A DNA stretch of 64,000 nucleotides from Alphaproteobacteria bacterium (GCA_947462105.1 CANHNJ010000002.1:62001-126000), one strand, 5' to 3'. Shown: positions 1 to 11,004, counted from the stretch's first letter. The notes: generated from the letters alone by a model not told the origin. Numbers and translations: made by a program.

Positions 1-11
1 CCGTCGCGCAC

Positions 12-659
12 TTACCGCAGCGCAAGACCGGGCGGCGTGAAGCCGCCGCGATGACGCCGATACGCCAGGAAAAGGGCAATGGCAGCTTGCGCGCCCAGCA
101 GTAGGGCGGCAGCGGTCCAGTCGGGTGTCCGCAGGCCGATGGCCGCCAGGCTCAGCAGCGTCGCCGGGGCAGCGAAGGCCAGGATCGCAGGCGCATCGCG
201 CAGCAACAGCGCCAGCGTCAGGGTGGGAATGACGGCGAAGGCCACCAGCAACGGTGCCTGCGGTGCCAGCGTCAGGAAGGCGCCCAGGCCCCAGGCTGCA
301 CCCAGATATAAGAGTATGGCGCGCAGGTCGGCAGCCGATCCGGCCATGTCCTTGAAGACCGCGACGGTGCGCAGGTGGCTGACCAGCACCGCACCGATGC
401 CACCCAGCACCAGCAGACTCCAGAAGAAGGTGGGGGCAAGCTCGCCGCCACCCAGCAGGGCCGCCGCCACACCCATCATCAGCAAGGCGCCCGCGGCCGG
501 GACGGCGCGCGACAGCAGGCCGGCGCGGCGCATCGCCATGCGGCTTTCTTCATGCAACTGGGGCAGGCGGCTTAGCGCCGCGTGGGGCAGCGGCGCGGTA
601 ATCGGCGCCGGGGCCGGCACAAAATCGGTCGGTGCGGGTTTGAACTCGGGTAACGCCAT
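12..659 (-). CDS. Putative multi-pass inner membrane protein, function unknown
   Basis: The protein has 215 residues if translation starts at the ATG at 659. I prefer this start because a GGGGGTGG stretch lies just upstream; an in-frame ATG nine codons further up lacks such a site. A proline-rich N-terminal segment of about 45 residues precedes five or six hydrophobic segments rich in Ala and Leu, and the C-terminus is basic (YRRHRGG). I recognise no catalytic motif or family. It is transcribed away from the exonuclease gene, and the gap between them holds a perfect CtrA-type box, so cell-cycle control is possible. The function is unknown. Confidence 0.6.
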   Translation of the reverse strand: MALPEFKPAPTDFVPAPAPITAPLPHAALSRLPQLHEESRMAMRRAGLLSRAVPAAGALLMMGVAAALLGGGELAPTFFWSLLVLGGIGAVLVSHLRTVAVFKDMAGSAADLRAILLYLGAAWGLGAFLTLAPQAPLLVAFAVIPTLTLALLLRDAPAILAFAAPATLLSLAAIGLRTPDWTAAALLLGAQAAIALFLAYRRHRGGFTPPGLALR

Positions 660-717
660 GCTGCCACCCCCAAAATCACGGCCCAAAAAAGGCCCGACAA
701 GCCTCGGCCCGGCGTGA

Positions 718-732
718 TTAATAATGTCTTAA
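718..732. promoter_or_regulatory. Perfect CtrA-type box between divergent genes
   Basis: TTAA at 718-721 and TTAA at 729-732 are separated by exactly seven bases, matching the full alphaproteobacterial CtrA consensus TTAA-N7-TTAA. It lies in the 119-bp divergent region between the membrane protein (start 659) and the exonuclease (start 779). A GATTC, which is a CcrM-type GANTC site, follows at 749-753. Binding is inferred from the motif only. Confidence 0.5.
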
Positions 733-778
733 TGGGCACGGATACTATGATTCGCAGGGACCTGGACAGCGCACGGTC

Positions 779-1372
779 ATGACCATCGCACTGCCCGTAG
801 AGGCTGCCACCATCACCGTCTTCGACATGGAATACACCGCCTGGGAGTGCTCCATGGCGCGCCATTGGCTGGAGCCGGGGCAGTACAAGGAAGTGGTGCA
901 GATCGGGGCGGTGAAGCTGGATGGCCGCGACCTCTCCATCCTGGGCGAGTTCGATCTTCTGGTGCGGCCCCGCATCAACCCGGAATTGTCGCCCTATTTC
1001 CAGAACCTGACCGGCATCAGCAACGCGGATATCGCCCGGCGCGGCGTGGATTTCCTGGACGCCTATGCCCGCTTCGACGCCTTTGCGGGCGATGGCCCGA
1101 TCATGGCCTTTGGCCATGACGAATGGATCCTGGAAGAAAATTTGCGCCTTTACGGCATCACCGAATTTCGCGCCCTGCCGCGCTTCCAGGATCTGCGCAG
1201 CTGGTTCGCCGCCTGCAATGTCGATCCGCGCGGGATGATGTCGTGCGAGATCGGTCCCTCGCTGGGTCTCTCTTTCCAGGGCCGCGCCCACAATGCGCTA
1301 GATGATGCCCGCTCCATGGCGATGAGCATGGAAGAGATGGTCCGGCGCGGCGCGGTGCGTCCGGCGGCGTGA
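779..1372 (+). CDS. DEDDh-family 3'-5' exonuclease
   Basis: This 197-residue protein carries the exonuclease motifs of the DnaQ-like DEDDh superfamily. Exo I is FDMEYT near residue 15 (Asp and Glu metal ligands), Exo II is the GHDEW region near residue 110, and Exo III is HNALDDA near residue 173, which supplies the catalytic His and the last Asp. Proteins of this form hydrolyse DNA or RNA from the 3' end with two metal ions. The overall shape is nearest to stand-alone ERI-1/KapD-like exonucleases rather than the polymerase III epsilon subunit. The substrate cannot be told. Its stop codon overlaps the next gene's start (TGATG), so the two are probably co-translated. No strong ribosome site is visible. 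Confidence 0.75.
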   Translation: MTIALPVEAATITVFDMEYTAWECSMARHWLEPGQYKEVVQIGAVKLDGRDLSILGEFDLLVRPRINPELSPYFQNLTGISNADIARRGVDFLDAYARFDAFAGDGPIMAFGHDEWILEENLRLYGITEFRALPRFQDLRSWFAACNVDPRGMMSCEIGPSLGLSFQGRAHNALDDARSMAMSMEEMVRRGAVRPAA

Positions 1373-1782
1373 TGTCTTCTGAAGCCGACACTCTCATCGC
1401 CTTGCTGCAGCTCGCCCCGCATCCCGAGGGCGGCCATTACCGCGAAACATTTAGGGACGGCGAAGGACGCGGTCATTCCAGCGCCATCCATTTCCTGCTC
1501 AAGGCGGGCGAAGTGTCGTGGTGGCACCGCATCGACGCCGCCGAGGTCTGGCACTTTCATCGTGGCGCGCCGATCGAACTGTCCATCGCGGAAAATTGCG
1601 TCGTGACAAAGCACTGGCTGGGCGCGGCGATGGAACAGGGTGAGCAGCCGCAGATTGTCGTGCCGCCCGGTGCCTGGCAGATGGCGAGAAGCCTGGGCGA
1701 TTACACGCTGGTGGGCTGCACGGTTGCACCGGGCTTCGAGTTTGCCACCTTTGAATTGGCGGCGCGCGATTTCGCGCCCTAA
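1372..1782 (+). CDS. Cupin-fold protein, DUF985 (Cupin_5) family
   Basis: This is a 136-residue protein. The N-terminal LAPHPEGGHYRETFR and the core SSAIHFLL...WHRIDAAEVWHFHRG are typical of the DUF985 cupins, with His and Glu residues placed as in metal- or ligand-binding cupins. The C-terminal half carries VVPPGAWQMAR and GCTVAPGFEF, also conserved in this family. Members are single-domain beta-barrels of uncertain biochemical role, sometimes suggested to bind sugars. The ATG overlaps the stop of the exonuclease gene by one base. An in-frame GTG one codon earlier is a less likely start. Confidence 0.75.
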   Translation: MSSEADTLIALLQLAPHPEGGHYRETFRDGEGRGHSSAIHFLLKAGEVSWWHRIDAAEVWHFHRGAPIELSIAENCVVTKHWLGAAMEQGEQPQIVVPPGAWQMARSLGDYTLVGCTVAPGFEFATFELAARDFAP

Positions 1783-1839
1783 TTATATGGGCTTTTAGAC
1801 AAATCGTGTTTCCCGAAAATCTGCCTAAAATGGCGTGTC

Positions 1840-1857
1840 AACGGGTGCAAACCCGTT
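1840..1857. other. Short perfect inverted repeat upstream of the pilin gene
   Basis: Seven-base arms AACGGGT and ACCCGTT flank a four-base loop. The structure sits 58 bases after the cupin gene and about 80 bases before the Flp pilin start. It has no following T-run, so it is not a classical terminator. It could be an operator or an RNA hairpin in the pilin leader. Confidence 0.35.
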
Positions 1858-1938
1858 AATCGCGTCTGCATTCTTGCGTTCGATACCGCACCGTTTTTTG
1901 CTATCGCTGTCCTCACATTTCCAAGGGGACATTTCCAC

Positions 1939-2103
1939 ATGCGCAACATTCTGAATCGCTTCATCGCCGACGAGGATGGCGCCACCGCCATCGAGTATGG
2001 CCTCATCGCGGCCCTGATCGCGGTGGTGATTATCGGGGCGTTGACCAACATCGGCACCGGCCTGGACGGCAAGTTCGGCGCCGTCGCAACGGCGTTGCGG
2101 TAA
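1939..2103 (+). CDS. Flp/Fap-type pilin (short class IVb pilin)
   Basis: The product has 54 residues: a short charged leader (MRNILNRFIADEDGA), then TAIEYGLIAALIAVVII, the classic Flp pilin segment with the conserved Glu and Tyr at the start of the hydrophobic helix. Flp pilins are cut by the TadV/CpaA prepilin peptidase and assembled by the Tad machinery into adhesive pili. AAGGGGAC lies at a proper distance before the ATG. No tad/cpa genes are nearby, so the assembly genes must lie elsewhere if the pilin is used. The 3' end runs straight into a dispersed intergenic repeat. Confidence 0.85.
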   Translation: MRNILNRFIADEDGATAIEYGLIAALIAVVIIGALTNIGTGLDGKFGAVATALR

Positions 2104-2108
2104 AGCGC

Positions 2109-2243
2109 GAGCCCGGCATTCCGCCGGGCGACCCGCAGCATCCGACAGCTTCCTTCCCCCTTATGCGCGAAGCGCATCCAAAGGGGGAAGGTGCGTCAAC
2201 GAGGTGTTTGCCGAAGGCAAACCCGAGTTGAGGCGGATGGGGG
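2109..2243. repeat. Composite palindromic intergenic repeat, family A copy 1
   Basis: It begins with a 7-bp hairpin (GCCCGGC/GCCGGGC), then GACCCGCAGCATCC, then a hairpin with arms CTTCCCCCTT / AAGGGGGAAG around GCGCGAAGCGC, and ends with GGATGGGGGTTA. The same modules in the same order occur at 8574-8708. It fills the gap between the pilin gene and the convergent DUF4908 gene, so it may also act as a bidirectional 3'-end structure. Confidence 0.7.
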
Positions 2244-3035
2244 TTATTCAGAAGAAACAGCGAGCAACTTTGCGAGCTGCGCCGCAACGGCGTGGCTGGA
2301 GACGCGGCCGAGATAGCCGTCCGGCGGGGCGATGCGCACCACCAGGTTGCGTCCCGACAGGGCCAGGCCGGGTTTGACGCCCCGCTCCAGCTTCACCGTG
2401 CTGATGCGGCGGCCCAGGGCGCGCTTGCCCTCGGTGCTGGCGATCAGGCGCTCGATCCCGAGCTGGGTATTGGCCAGCGCGTCAAAGGCCAGCGCGCGGG
2501 TTTCCGGGTTCGACAGGATGGCGGGGTCGATGACGAAGTGCAGCACCAGGTTGCCGGAATAGGAGAAATGCGCGGCTTCGTCGGACAGCGCGCTGCGCAG
2601 TTCGGTGGTGCTCACCGGCGCCGGGGAGAGTGCGGGCGCCGCCCCCTGGCGGGTGGCGGGCAGGCCGTTCGGGGCCTCGGCGACATAGAGGGTCACGCCG
2701 CCCCAGACCGAGACCGAAAGCGCGGCAGCCCCGGTGTCGTATTTCAGCAGCTTGCCGCCCAGCGAACCGGGATCGACGCTCAGCACGAAACTTTCGGCGG
2801 CGCCGGCAAAGCGCAGCAGGAATTTGCCGCGATAGGGGATGACGGTGAATTCCCGGCCTTCACCGGCGCTGTAAAGCCCGGCTTCCAGGGTGCCGGCCCG
2901 TTCGGAGGACAGCCGCGCTGCCATCGCGTCGGTCACGCCGGGCAATTGCGCCCTGGCGGGGAATTGCGCCTGCGCTGCCGCGCAAAGCGGCAAGGCCAGC
3001 AGAAACGCCGATGTGAGAACCGCTTTCAAGAGCAC
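2244..3035 (-). CDS. Exported protein, probably DUF4908 family
   Basis: This 263-residue protein has a clear Sec signal peptide (MLLKAVLTSAFLLALPLCAAAQA, cleavage after about residue 23). The mature part has repeated beta-rich segments (FTVIPYRGKFLLRFAG, LSVSVWGGVTLYVAE) and a C-terminal LSGRNLVVRIAPPDGYLG. This pattern recalls DUF4908 proteins of Caulobacter relatives; that assignment is from memory and moderate. The likely location is the periplasm or envelope. Function is unknown. It is transcribed away from acnA, and the shared 292-bp upstream region holds the promoters of both, though none is clear enough to mark. Confidence 0.65.
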   Translation of the reverse strand: MLLKAVLTSAFLLALPLCAAAQAQFPARAQLPGVTDAMAARLSSERAGTLEAGLYSAGEGREFTVIPYRGKFLLRFAGAAESFVLSVDPGSLGGKLLKYDTGAAALSVSVWGGVTLYVAEAPNGLPATRQGAAPALSPAPVSTTELRSALSDEAAHFSYSGNLVLHFVIDPAILSNPETRALAFDALANTQLGIERLIASTEGKRALGRRISTVKLERGVKPGLALSGRNLVVRIAPPDGYLGRVSSHAVAAQLAKLLAVSSE

Positions 3036-3327
3036 GCTGCGAAACTATCATCCGGCCTGTGCCGGACCCCTTCACCGGTTAACATGCCTAGGTAATTGGG
3101 CAAATTTAAGTTGCTTTCCTGGCCCCAGCCTCCGGCCTTCGCGCCTGCGTGCCGCCCAGGAAATGGGCGGCCTGCGGGCTGCGGCCACCGTCCCCACCCG
3201 GCCCGCGGCTGGCGGGACGGCGGGGCAGGGTTTGCCGTGGCTGCGGTTGAGAGGTGAGACCTTTCCCCGCCTTTCCTTCGCTCCCGAATATGCCTAAATC
3301 GGGCCGTTTCCACACGATAGGGCCGCC

Positions 3328-6042
<2,715 letters not shown>

Positions 6043-6146
6043 GGCGCGGGTCTTTTGCGTCGTAGGTGTGTCGCGCGTGCTCACGGGCCATAAGCCCGCT
6101 GCGCGCGACGCTCCTGCCTACGCCGCAAAATTCCTCGCGCCTTTTT
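6043..6146. repeat. Long palindromic repeat, family D copy 1; likely acnA terminator
   Basis: The element folds into one long imperfect hairpin. The outer arms are GGCGCG/CGCGCC, followed inward by TTTTGCG/CGCAAAA, CGTAGG/CCTACG, GTCGCGCG/CGCGCGAC and GGGC/GCCC. It starts directly after the acnA stop and ends in CGCGCCTTTTT, so it can terminate acnA transcription. A second copy with the same layout and an identical CGCAAAATTCCTCGCGC segment lies at 12328-12429. Confidence 0.7.
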
Positions 6147-6169
6147 GAGTTATCTGCTCATCATAATTG

Positions 6170-6745
6170 ATGGCATTTGATTCGACCCTGGCGGCAGCGC
6201 TGTTTGCCGGACTGTTCGCACTCTTCACGGGCGTGGTGACGGCGGCGCTGCTGCCCCTGGCGTTTGGCGGCGTGGCCATGCTGCTGTCGGGCCGCATTTT
6301 CACCATGCTGCCGGGCCTGTTGCTGCTGGCGGCGGCCTGCGCCGGCTTGAGCGCCGGGCTGGGCGCAGCCCTGCTCAGCCTGCTGGCGGCGGCGTTATTC
6401 GGTGCGGCGCAACCGGCGCGTGTCGAGCAGGCGCGGGGCGTTCGTTTCCGCCGCGCCATAGGCGCCGCGCACGATGCGATTGCGTTCGCCCACCATCACC
6501 TGACCCAGCACATGGGTGACAAAAGCCGGCGTCAGGCGCGGCCCGTCCCAGAACGGGTCATGGCGCGCCGTCTCAGCCTGAGACACAAGTTCGATCTGCA
6601 GGCGCGGCGGCTGTTTGGACGGATCGCGGGGCGTATCATGCCGTTCACCATTCGGGCGTGCGGACGGACTGGATTTTTCGATGGCGCGCACCGTCTCGCC
6701 ACAGGCGCGGGGGCCTGTTTTCATCGTCACGGCGATGGGCGTTAA
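6170..6745 (+). CDS. Doubtful membrane ORF overlapping an antisense gene
   Basis: Residues 1-85 are strongly hydrophobic and look like two to three membrane helices (FAGLFALFTGVVTAALLPLA and MLPGLLLLAAACAGL). From about residue 86 on, the sequence is Arg/His-rich and looks like the shadow of the gene on the opposite strand (6395-6760). Either only the N-terminal part belongs to a real small membrane protein whose end has been lost, or the whole ORF is spurious. No ribosome site is visible before the ATG. No family is recognised. Confidence 0.3.
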   Translation: MAFDSTLAAALFAGLFALFTGVVTAALLPLAFGGVAMLLSGRIFTMLPGLLLLAAACAGLSAGLGAALLSLLAAALFGAAQPARVEQARGVRFRRAIGAAHDAIAFAHHHLTQHMGDKSRRQARPVPERVMARRLSLRHKFDLQARRLFGRIAGRIMPFTIRACGRTGFFDGAHRLATGAGACFHRHGDGR

Positions 6746-6760
6746 CGTGCTCATAGCCAT
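6395..6760 (-). CDS. Small conserved hypothetical protein
   Basis: The protein has 121 residues. The N-terminal 55 residues are polar and low in complexity. The C-terminal part, with ETARHDPFWDGPRLTPAFVT and HVLGQVMVGER, has the look of small alphaproteobacterial proteins with a conserved AFV-QVLGQ core, though I cannot name a family. The start could also be the ATG two codons in. It overlaps the 3' half of a plus-strand ORF, and I judge this strand the more likely coding one. Function is unknown. Confidence 0.5.
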   Translation of the reverse strand: MAMSTLTPIAVTMKTGPRACGETVRAIEKSSPSARPNGERHDTPRDPSKQPPRLQIELVSQAETARHDPFWDGPRLTPAFVTHVLGQVMVGERNRIVRGAYGAAETNAPRLLDTRRLRRTE

Positions 6761-6856
6761 CTACAAGGCAAGGGCCGCGCCGCTGCCGCAGTTACCGGAA
6801 TTTTAAGCGCATGCCTTCCATAGTGGCCCCACAAGGACCGGAGAATCCGGCCGGGG

Positions 6857-8556
6857 ATGGTGGATGTGTTGACGGCAGCGATTCAGAAAGAACACGCAGG
6901 ACTTGTCGAGCTGGGGAACGCGCAGGACAGCGCGCGCCTGCGCCTGGCTGCGCAGGCGGCATCGGTGGCGGTGTTCGACTGGCAGGTGGCCGACGGCATA
7001 ATCACCTGGGACGGCACCACCGAAATTCTTCCTTTCCAGCGCGCCCTGCATCGCGCGAGCGTTTTCCTGGGCGCCATCGACCGCGCCCATCGCCCGGCGC
7101 AGGAAGCGGTGCTCGACACCCGCGCCCGCCAGTCCACCACCTTCGCGCTCGATTTCGAGATCGCCTCCGCCATGGGCTCGCTGGCCTATCACATGGAGGG
7201 CAGCCGCATCGCCGCCGCCGATGGCGGCACCGAGCGCCTGGTCGGCATGCTGCGCGAGACCACCGAGCGCACCCGCGAAATCCAGCGCCTGGAATATCTC
7301 GCCACCCGCGACGAGCTCACCGGCCATCTCAACCGCAACTCGCTGCGCGAGGAATTGTCGCTGGCGATCGAAAGCGCCAAGTCCGAAAGCCGCAACTGCG
7401 CCTTCCTGGTCTCCTCCATCGACCGTCTTGCCATGATCAATGACGGCTTCGGCTTTGACGCTGGCGAAGAAGTGATCGTGGCGGTGGGCGAACGCCTGGC
7501 CCGGTCGTTGCGCACCATCGACGTCATCGGCCGCACCGCCGGCAACAAGTTCGGCGTCCTGCTCAAGAACTGCTCCGAGCGCGAAGTCTCCATCGTCGCC
7601 GGGCGCCTGCGCGCCGCCGTGCGCGGCAGCGGCATCGACACGCGGGCCGGCCAGGTCTTCGCCACCTGTTCGGTGGGTGCGGTGTGGCTGCCGTCGGAAG
7701 CCGCCACCAGCCAGGAAGCCATGCTGCGCGCCAAGAAGGCGCTGGAACGCGCCCGCGCCAGCGGCCGCGACGGCTTCACGGTCTATGAACACAGCGCCCA
7801 GCGCGAAAGTGCGCGTGTCCGCACCATGGCGGTGGCGGACGAGGTAGTGCAGGCGCTAAAGGACAATCGCCTCAAGCTCGCCTACCAGCCCATCATCCAT
7901 GCCAAGACCCGCAGGGTCATACACCATCAAGCACTGCTGCGCATGCAGCGCGCCGATGGCGAGCTGGTGTCTGCGGGTTATTTCGTCCCGTCCGCCGAGC
8001 AGCTCGGCATCGTTCACCTGATCGACCGGTTCGCGCTGGAAGGCGTGATCGCCAAGCTGAAGGCCAACAAGACCGCGTCGCTTGGCGTCAATGTCTCGGG
8101 CACGGCGGCGAGCGATCCCGCCTGGCTGCAGAGCTTCATCAATCACGTCCGTGACAATTGCGAGGTCGCTGGCCGCCTGATCGTGGAACTGACCGAAACA
8201 GCGGCGCTGCATCATTTCGAGGAGAATGCCCGCTTCGTCAGCCAGCTGCGCGAGCTGGCGTGCGCGTGGCGATCGATGATTTCGGCGCCGGCTATACGTC
8301 TTTCCGCAACCTGCAACTGATGCATGTCGATGTCGTCAAGATCGATGGTTCGTATGTGAAGAACCTGTCGGAATCACCGGAGAACCAGGTCTTTGTCCGC
8401 ACGCTGGTCGGCCTGGCCAAGAACTTCAACATGCGGGTGGTGGCGGAATGGGTGTCGAACGACGCCGACGCCTTCCTGCTGCAGAGTTTCGGCGTCGACT
8501 ATTTCCAGGGGTTTCATTTTGGAGAGCCTGACTTAGACCCCAAATTCCCGGCCTAG
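6857..8556 (+). pseudogene. Frameshifted PAS-GGDEF-EAL protein with degenerate catalytic motifs
   Basis: The first frame (6857-8320) encodes a PAS-like domain (about residues 25-140), a GGDEF domain and most of an EAL domain. The rest of the EAL domain continues in another frame up to 8556 (IDDFGAGYTSF, VKIDGSYV, ending FHFGEPDLDPKFPA). The switch falls near 8257, where loss of one G from a G-run (CTGGGCGTG becoming CTGGCGTG) explains it. The GGDEF signature is AGNKF at residues 228-232, and the EAL motif is QAL at 358-360, so the key acidic residues for c-di-GMP synthesis and hydrolysis are missing. Even the repaired protein of about 566 residues would most likely be a c-di-GMP sensor or scaffold. 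The frameshift may be real or a sequencing error. Confidence 0.8.
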
Positions 8557-8573
8557 GCAGTTCCAGCATTCTC

Positions 8574-8708
8574 GAGCCCGGCATTCCGCCGGGCGACCCG
8601 CAGCATCCACCAGCTCCCTTCCCCCGCGAACGGAGTGACGAGCGGGGGAAGGTGTCGCAACGAAGTGTTTGCGGTAAGCAAACCTGAGTTGCGACGGATG
8701 GGGGTAAC
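8574..8708. repeat. Composite palindromic intergenic repeat, family A copy 2
   Basis: It has the same module order as 2109-2243. GAGCCCGGCATTCCGCCGGG and CGACCCGCAGCATCC are identical, then comes a hairpin with arms CCTTCCCCCG/CGGGGGAAGG, then GCAACGA-GTGTTTGC and GGATGGGGGTAA. Like copy 1, it lies between a plus-strand gene end and the 3' end of a minus-strand gene for an exported protein. Confidence 0.7.
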
Positions 8709-9041
8709 TTAGGAAGGCTTCTTCCAGGTGCTGACTTGGGTGGCCCCATTCTCATGCACCAGCACGCCATAGCGGGCGGTCGCGGATTCGAAATCCACCA
8801 GCCAGTTTGGGCCCAGGCGCTGGGTCTGCACGATGCGGGTGGGGCCGCAAGGCGCGGTCTCGGTGCAATGGCGGCGCAGCGAGGTTGCGGCCGTGCCCTG
8901 CGCCTCGCTCGCAGTCATCGGCCCTGCGCAGGCGGCCAGGGTGGCACAGGAAAGTAGCAATGCTCCCGAGAGAGGGAGTGCGGCCAGGAAAAGTGTGAAG
9001 CGGTTTTCCGTCCGGCCGCACGACCAAACAGAAGCCTTCAC
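8709..9041 (-). CDS. Small putative lipoprotein
   Basis: The protein has 110 residues with a hydrophobic stretch from about residue 15 ending in a lipobox-like LAAC near residue 38, so a lipidated, membrane-anchored product is likely. The mature part is short and has two further cysteines (RRHCTETAPCGPTR). The ATG overlaps the phaR stop as ATGA, which supports this start and translational coupling, although it gives a rather long signal region. No known domain. A role in PHA metabolism cannot be claimed from position alone. Confidence 0.6.
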   Translation of the reverse strand: MKASVWSCGRTENRFTLFLAALPLSGALLLSCATLAACAGPMTASEAQGTAATSLRRHCTETAPCGPTRIVQTQRLGPNWLVDFESATARYGVLVHENGATQVSTWKKPS

Positions 9042-9616
9042 TTCTTGGCGAGCTCGGCGAGCTGCTTGCGCATCGCTTCCATTTCCTGCTTCAGCGTATC
9101 GACTTCGCTGGTGGCGGGCTTTTTGGAAGGCTCGGACTTCGGCTTGGCGGTGCCGCCCATGGCAAAGGGCGTGAACATCGACATGGCGTTCTCGAACATG
9201 GCGAGGTTCTGGCGCGTGAGGTTTTCCACCATCTGGTTGCCGTCGCCCAGCGCCTCGGCGATACGATCGCGCATCGCGCCCTGGTTCTTGGTGAAGCCTT
9301 CCATGCTCATGTCGAGATAGCCCGGCACGAAGGATTGCAGGCTGTCGCCATAGAAGCGGATCAACTGGCGCAGGAACTTGATCGGCAGCAGGGACTGGCC
9401 CTTGGCCTCTTCCTCGAAAATGATCTGGGTCAGCACGCTGCGGGTGATGTCGTCACCGGTGCGCGCGTCCTGCACTTCGAAGTCGGTGCCGTCCTTCACC
9501 ATCGCGGCAAGATGGTCGAGCGTCACATAGGACGATGTCTGGGTGTTGTAGAGACGCCGGTTCGCGTACTTCTTGATGACGACCGGACTTTCAGACTTTG
9601 ATTTTTCTTCTGACAC
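9038..9616 (-). CDS. phaR: Polyhydroxyalkanoate synthesis repressor PhaR
   Basis: The 192-residue protein starts its conserved part with VVIKKYANRRLYNTQTSSYV, the PHB/PHA accumulation regulator DNA-binding domain (residues about 10-75), followed by the PHB_acc domain (SVLTQIIFEEEAKGQSLLP). The C-terminus is a short coiled coil. PhaR represses PHA and phasin genes and is released when it binds PHA granules. It diverges from phaA across a 215-bp region with TGC-rich palindromes, so it most likely controls both itself and phaA. It is coupled to a small lipoprotein gene downstream. Confidence 0.95.
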   Translation of the reverse strand: MSEEKSKSESPVVIKKYANRRLYNTQTSSYVTLDHLAAMVKDGTDFEVQDARTGDDITRSVLTQIIFEEEAKGQSLLPIKFLRQLIRFYGDSLQSFVPGYLDMSMEGFTKNQGAMRDRIAEALGDGNQMVENLTRQNLAMFENAMSMFTPFAMGGTAKPKSEPSKKPATSEVDTLKQEMEAMRKQLAELAKK

Positions 9617-9712
9617 GACTTCCCCGAACGTAAAGTAACCCCACGCCCTTTGCGGGCTTGCAGTGCAGCAAACATCTTTCCGTAGCGTGCGTAAAGCGTA
9701 ATTTTAGCAGAT

Positions 9713-9737
9713 GCAGCATGGAAATGCTGCGCAGCAT
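9713..9737. promoter_or_regulatory. Likely PhaR operators: overlapping TGC-rich palindromes
   Basis: GCAGCAT (9713-9719) and ATGCTGC (9724-9730) form an inverted repeat with a four-base spacer, and ATGCTGC then joins GCAGCAT to make a perfect 14-bp palindrome (9724-9737). Known PhaR sites are TGC-rich with CTGC/GCAG half-sites. The position, in the middle of the phaR-phaA divergent region, fits autoregulation. Confidence 0.5.
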
Positions 9738-9831
9738 TTTTTCAACCCTCTGGTATTACTCCCCTATTCTGGCCGATCGCAATCATGGGATTTTGCGGTA
9801 CATCTACCAGCGAAGCTGGAGGCCTTGTCCC

Positions 9832-11004
9832 ATGTCTGATGTCGTGATCGTTGCCGCTGCCCGCACCCCCGTGGGCTCCTTTCTGGGCGCTTTTGCCAGC
9901 GTTTCCGCCCACAAGCTGGGCGAGGTCGCCATCCGCGCGGCGCTGGCGCGGGCCGGGCTGACCGGCGAAGAGGTCAGCGAAGTGATCCTGGGCCAGGTCC
10001 TGACGGCGGCGCAGGGCCAGAACCCCGCGCGCCAGGCTTCCATCGCGGCGGGCCTGCCCATCGGCACCTCTGCCTGGGGCATCAACATGGTCTGCGGCTC
10101 AGGCCTGCGCGCCGTGGCGCTGGGCGCCCAGGCGATCGCGCAGGGCGACAGCAGCATCGTGGTGGCGGGCGGGCAGGAGAGCATGAGCCTTTCCACCCAT
10201 GCCGCTTACTTGCGCGCCGGGCAGAAGATGGGCGACCTGAACTTCATCGACACCATGATCCGCGATGGGCTGTGGGATGCCTTCAACGGCTATCACATGG
10301 GCACCACGGCGGAGAATGTCGCCAAGCAGTGGGACATCACCCGCGAACAGCAGGATGCGTTTGCCGTCGCCAGCCAGAACAAGGCCGAGGCCGCCAAGAA
10401 GGCGGGCCGCTTCAAGGACGAGATCGCAAGCGTGACGGTCAAGGGCCGTAAGGGCGACACCATCGTCGATACCGACGAATATATCCGCGACGGCGCCACG
10501 CTTGAGGCGATGGGCGGTTTGCGTCCCGCCTTCGACAAGGCGGGCACGGTCACCGCCGGCAACGCGTCGGGCCTCAATGACGGTGCGGCCGCGCTGGTGC
10601 TGATGAGCGCCGCCGACGCCGCCGCGCGCGGGCTCACCCCGCTGGCGCGTATTGCCTCCTGGGCGCAGGCGGGCGTGGACCCCAAGGTGATGGGCTCCGG
10701 CCCGATCCCGGCCAGCCGCAAGGCGCTGGAAAAGGCGGGCTGGAAGGCGTCGGACCTCGACCTGATCGAGGCCAACGAGGCCTTCGCCGCCCAGGCCTGC
10801 GCCGTCAACAAGGAGATGGGCTGGGACACCGCCAAGGTGAACGTCAATGGCGGTGCCATCGCCATCGGCCACCCCATCGGTGCGTCGGGCGCGCGGGTGC
10901 TGACCACCCTGCTGTTCGAAATGGGCAAGCGCGATGCCAAGAAGGGTCTTGCCACCCTTTGCATCGGCGGCGGGATGGGCATCGCGCTCTGTGTGGAGCG
11001 TTGA
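9832..11004 (+). CDS. phaA: Acetyl-CoA acetyltransferase (beta-ketothiolase)
   Basis: This 390-residue thiolase condenses two acetyl-CoA to acetoacetyl-CoA, the first step of polyhydroxybutyrate synthesis. The catalytic residues are all present: Cys88 (NMVCGSG), His347 (GHPIGASGA) and Cys377 (LCIGGGMG). I chose the ATG at 9832 because GCTGGAGG lies just before it and the sequence begins [15 protein letters not shown], as in the family; the frame stays open upstream without family similarity. It lies with phaR and phaB. The PHA polymerase phaC is not in the window. Confidence 0.95.
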   Translation: MSDVVIVAAARTPVGSFLGAFASVSAHKLGEVAIRAALARAGLTGEEVSEVILGQVLTAAQGQNPARQASIAAGLPIGTSAWGINMVCGSGLRAVALGAQAIAQGDSSIVVAGGQESMSLSTHAAYLRAGQKMGDLNFIDTMIRDGLWDAFNGYHMGTTAENVAKQWDITREQQDAFAVASQNKAEAAKKAGRFKDEIASVTVKGRKGDTIVDTDEYIRDGATLEAMGGLRPAFDKAGTVTAGNASGLNDGAAALVLMSAADAAARGLTPLARIASWAQAGVDPKVMGSGPIPASRKALEKAGWKASDLDLIEANEAFAAQACAVNKEMGWDTAKVNVNGGAIAIGHPIGASGARVLTTLLFEMGKRDAKKGLATLCIGGGMGIALCVER

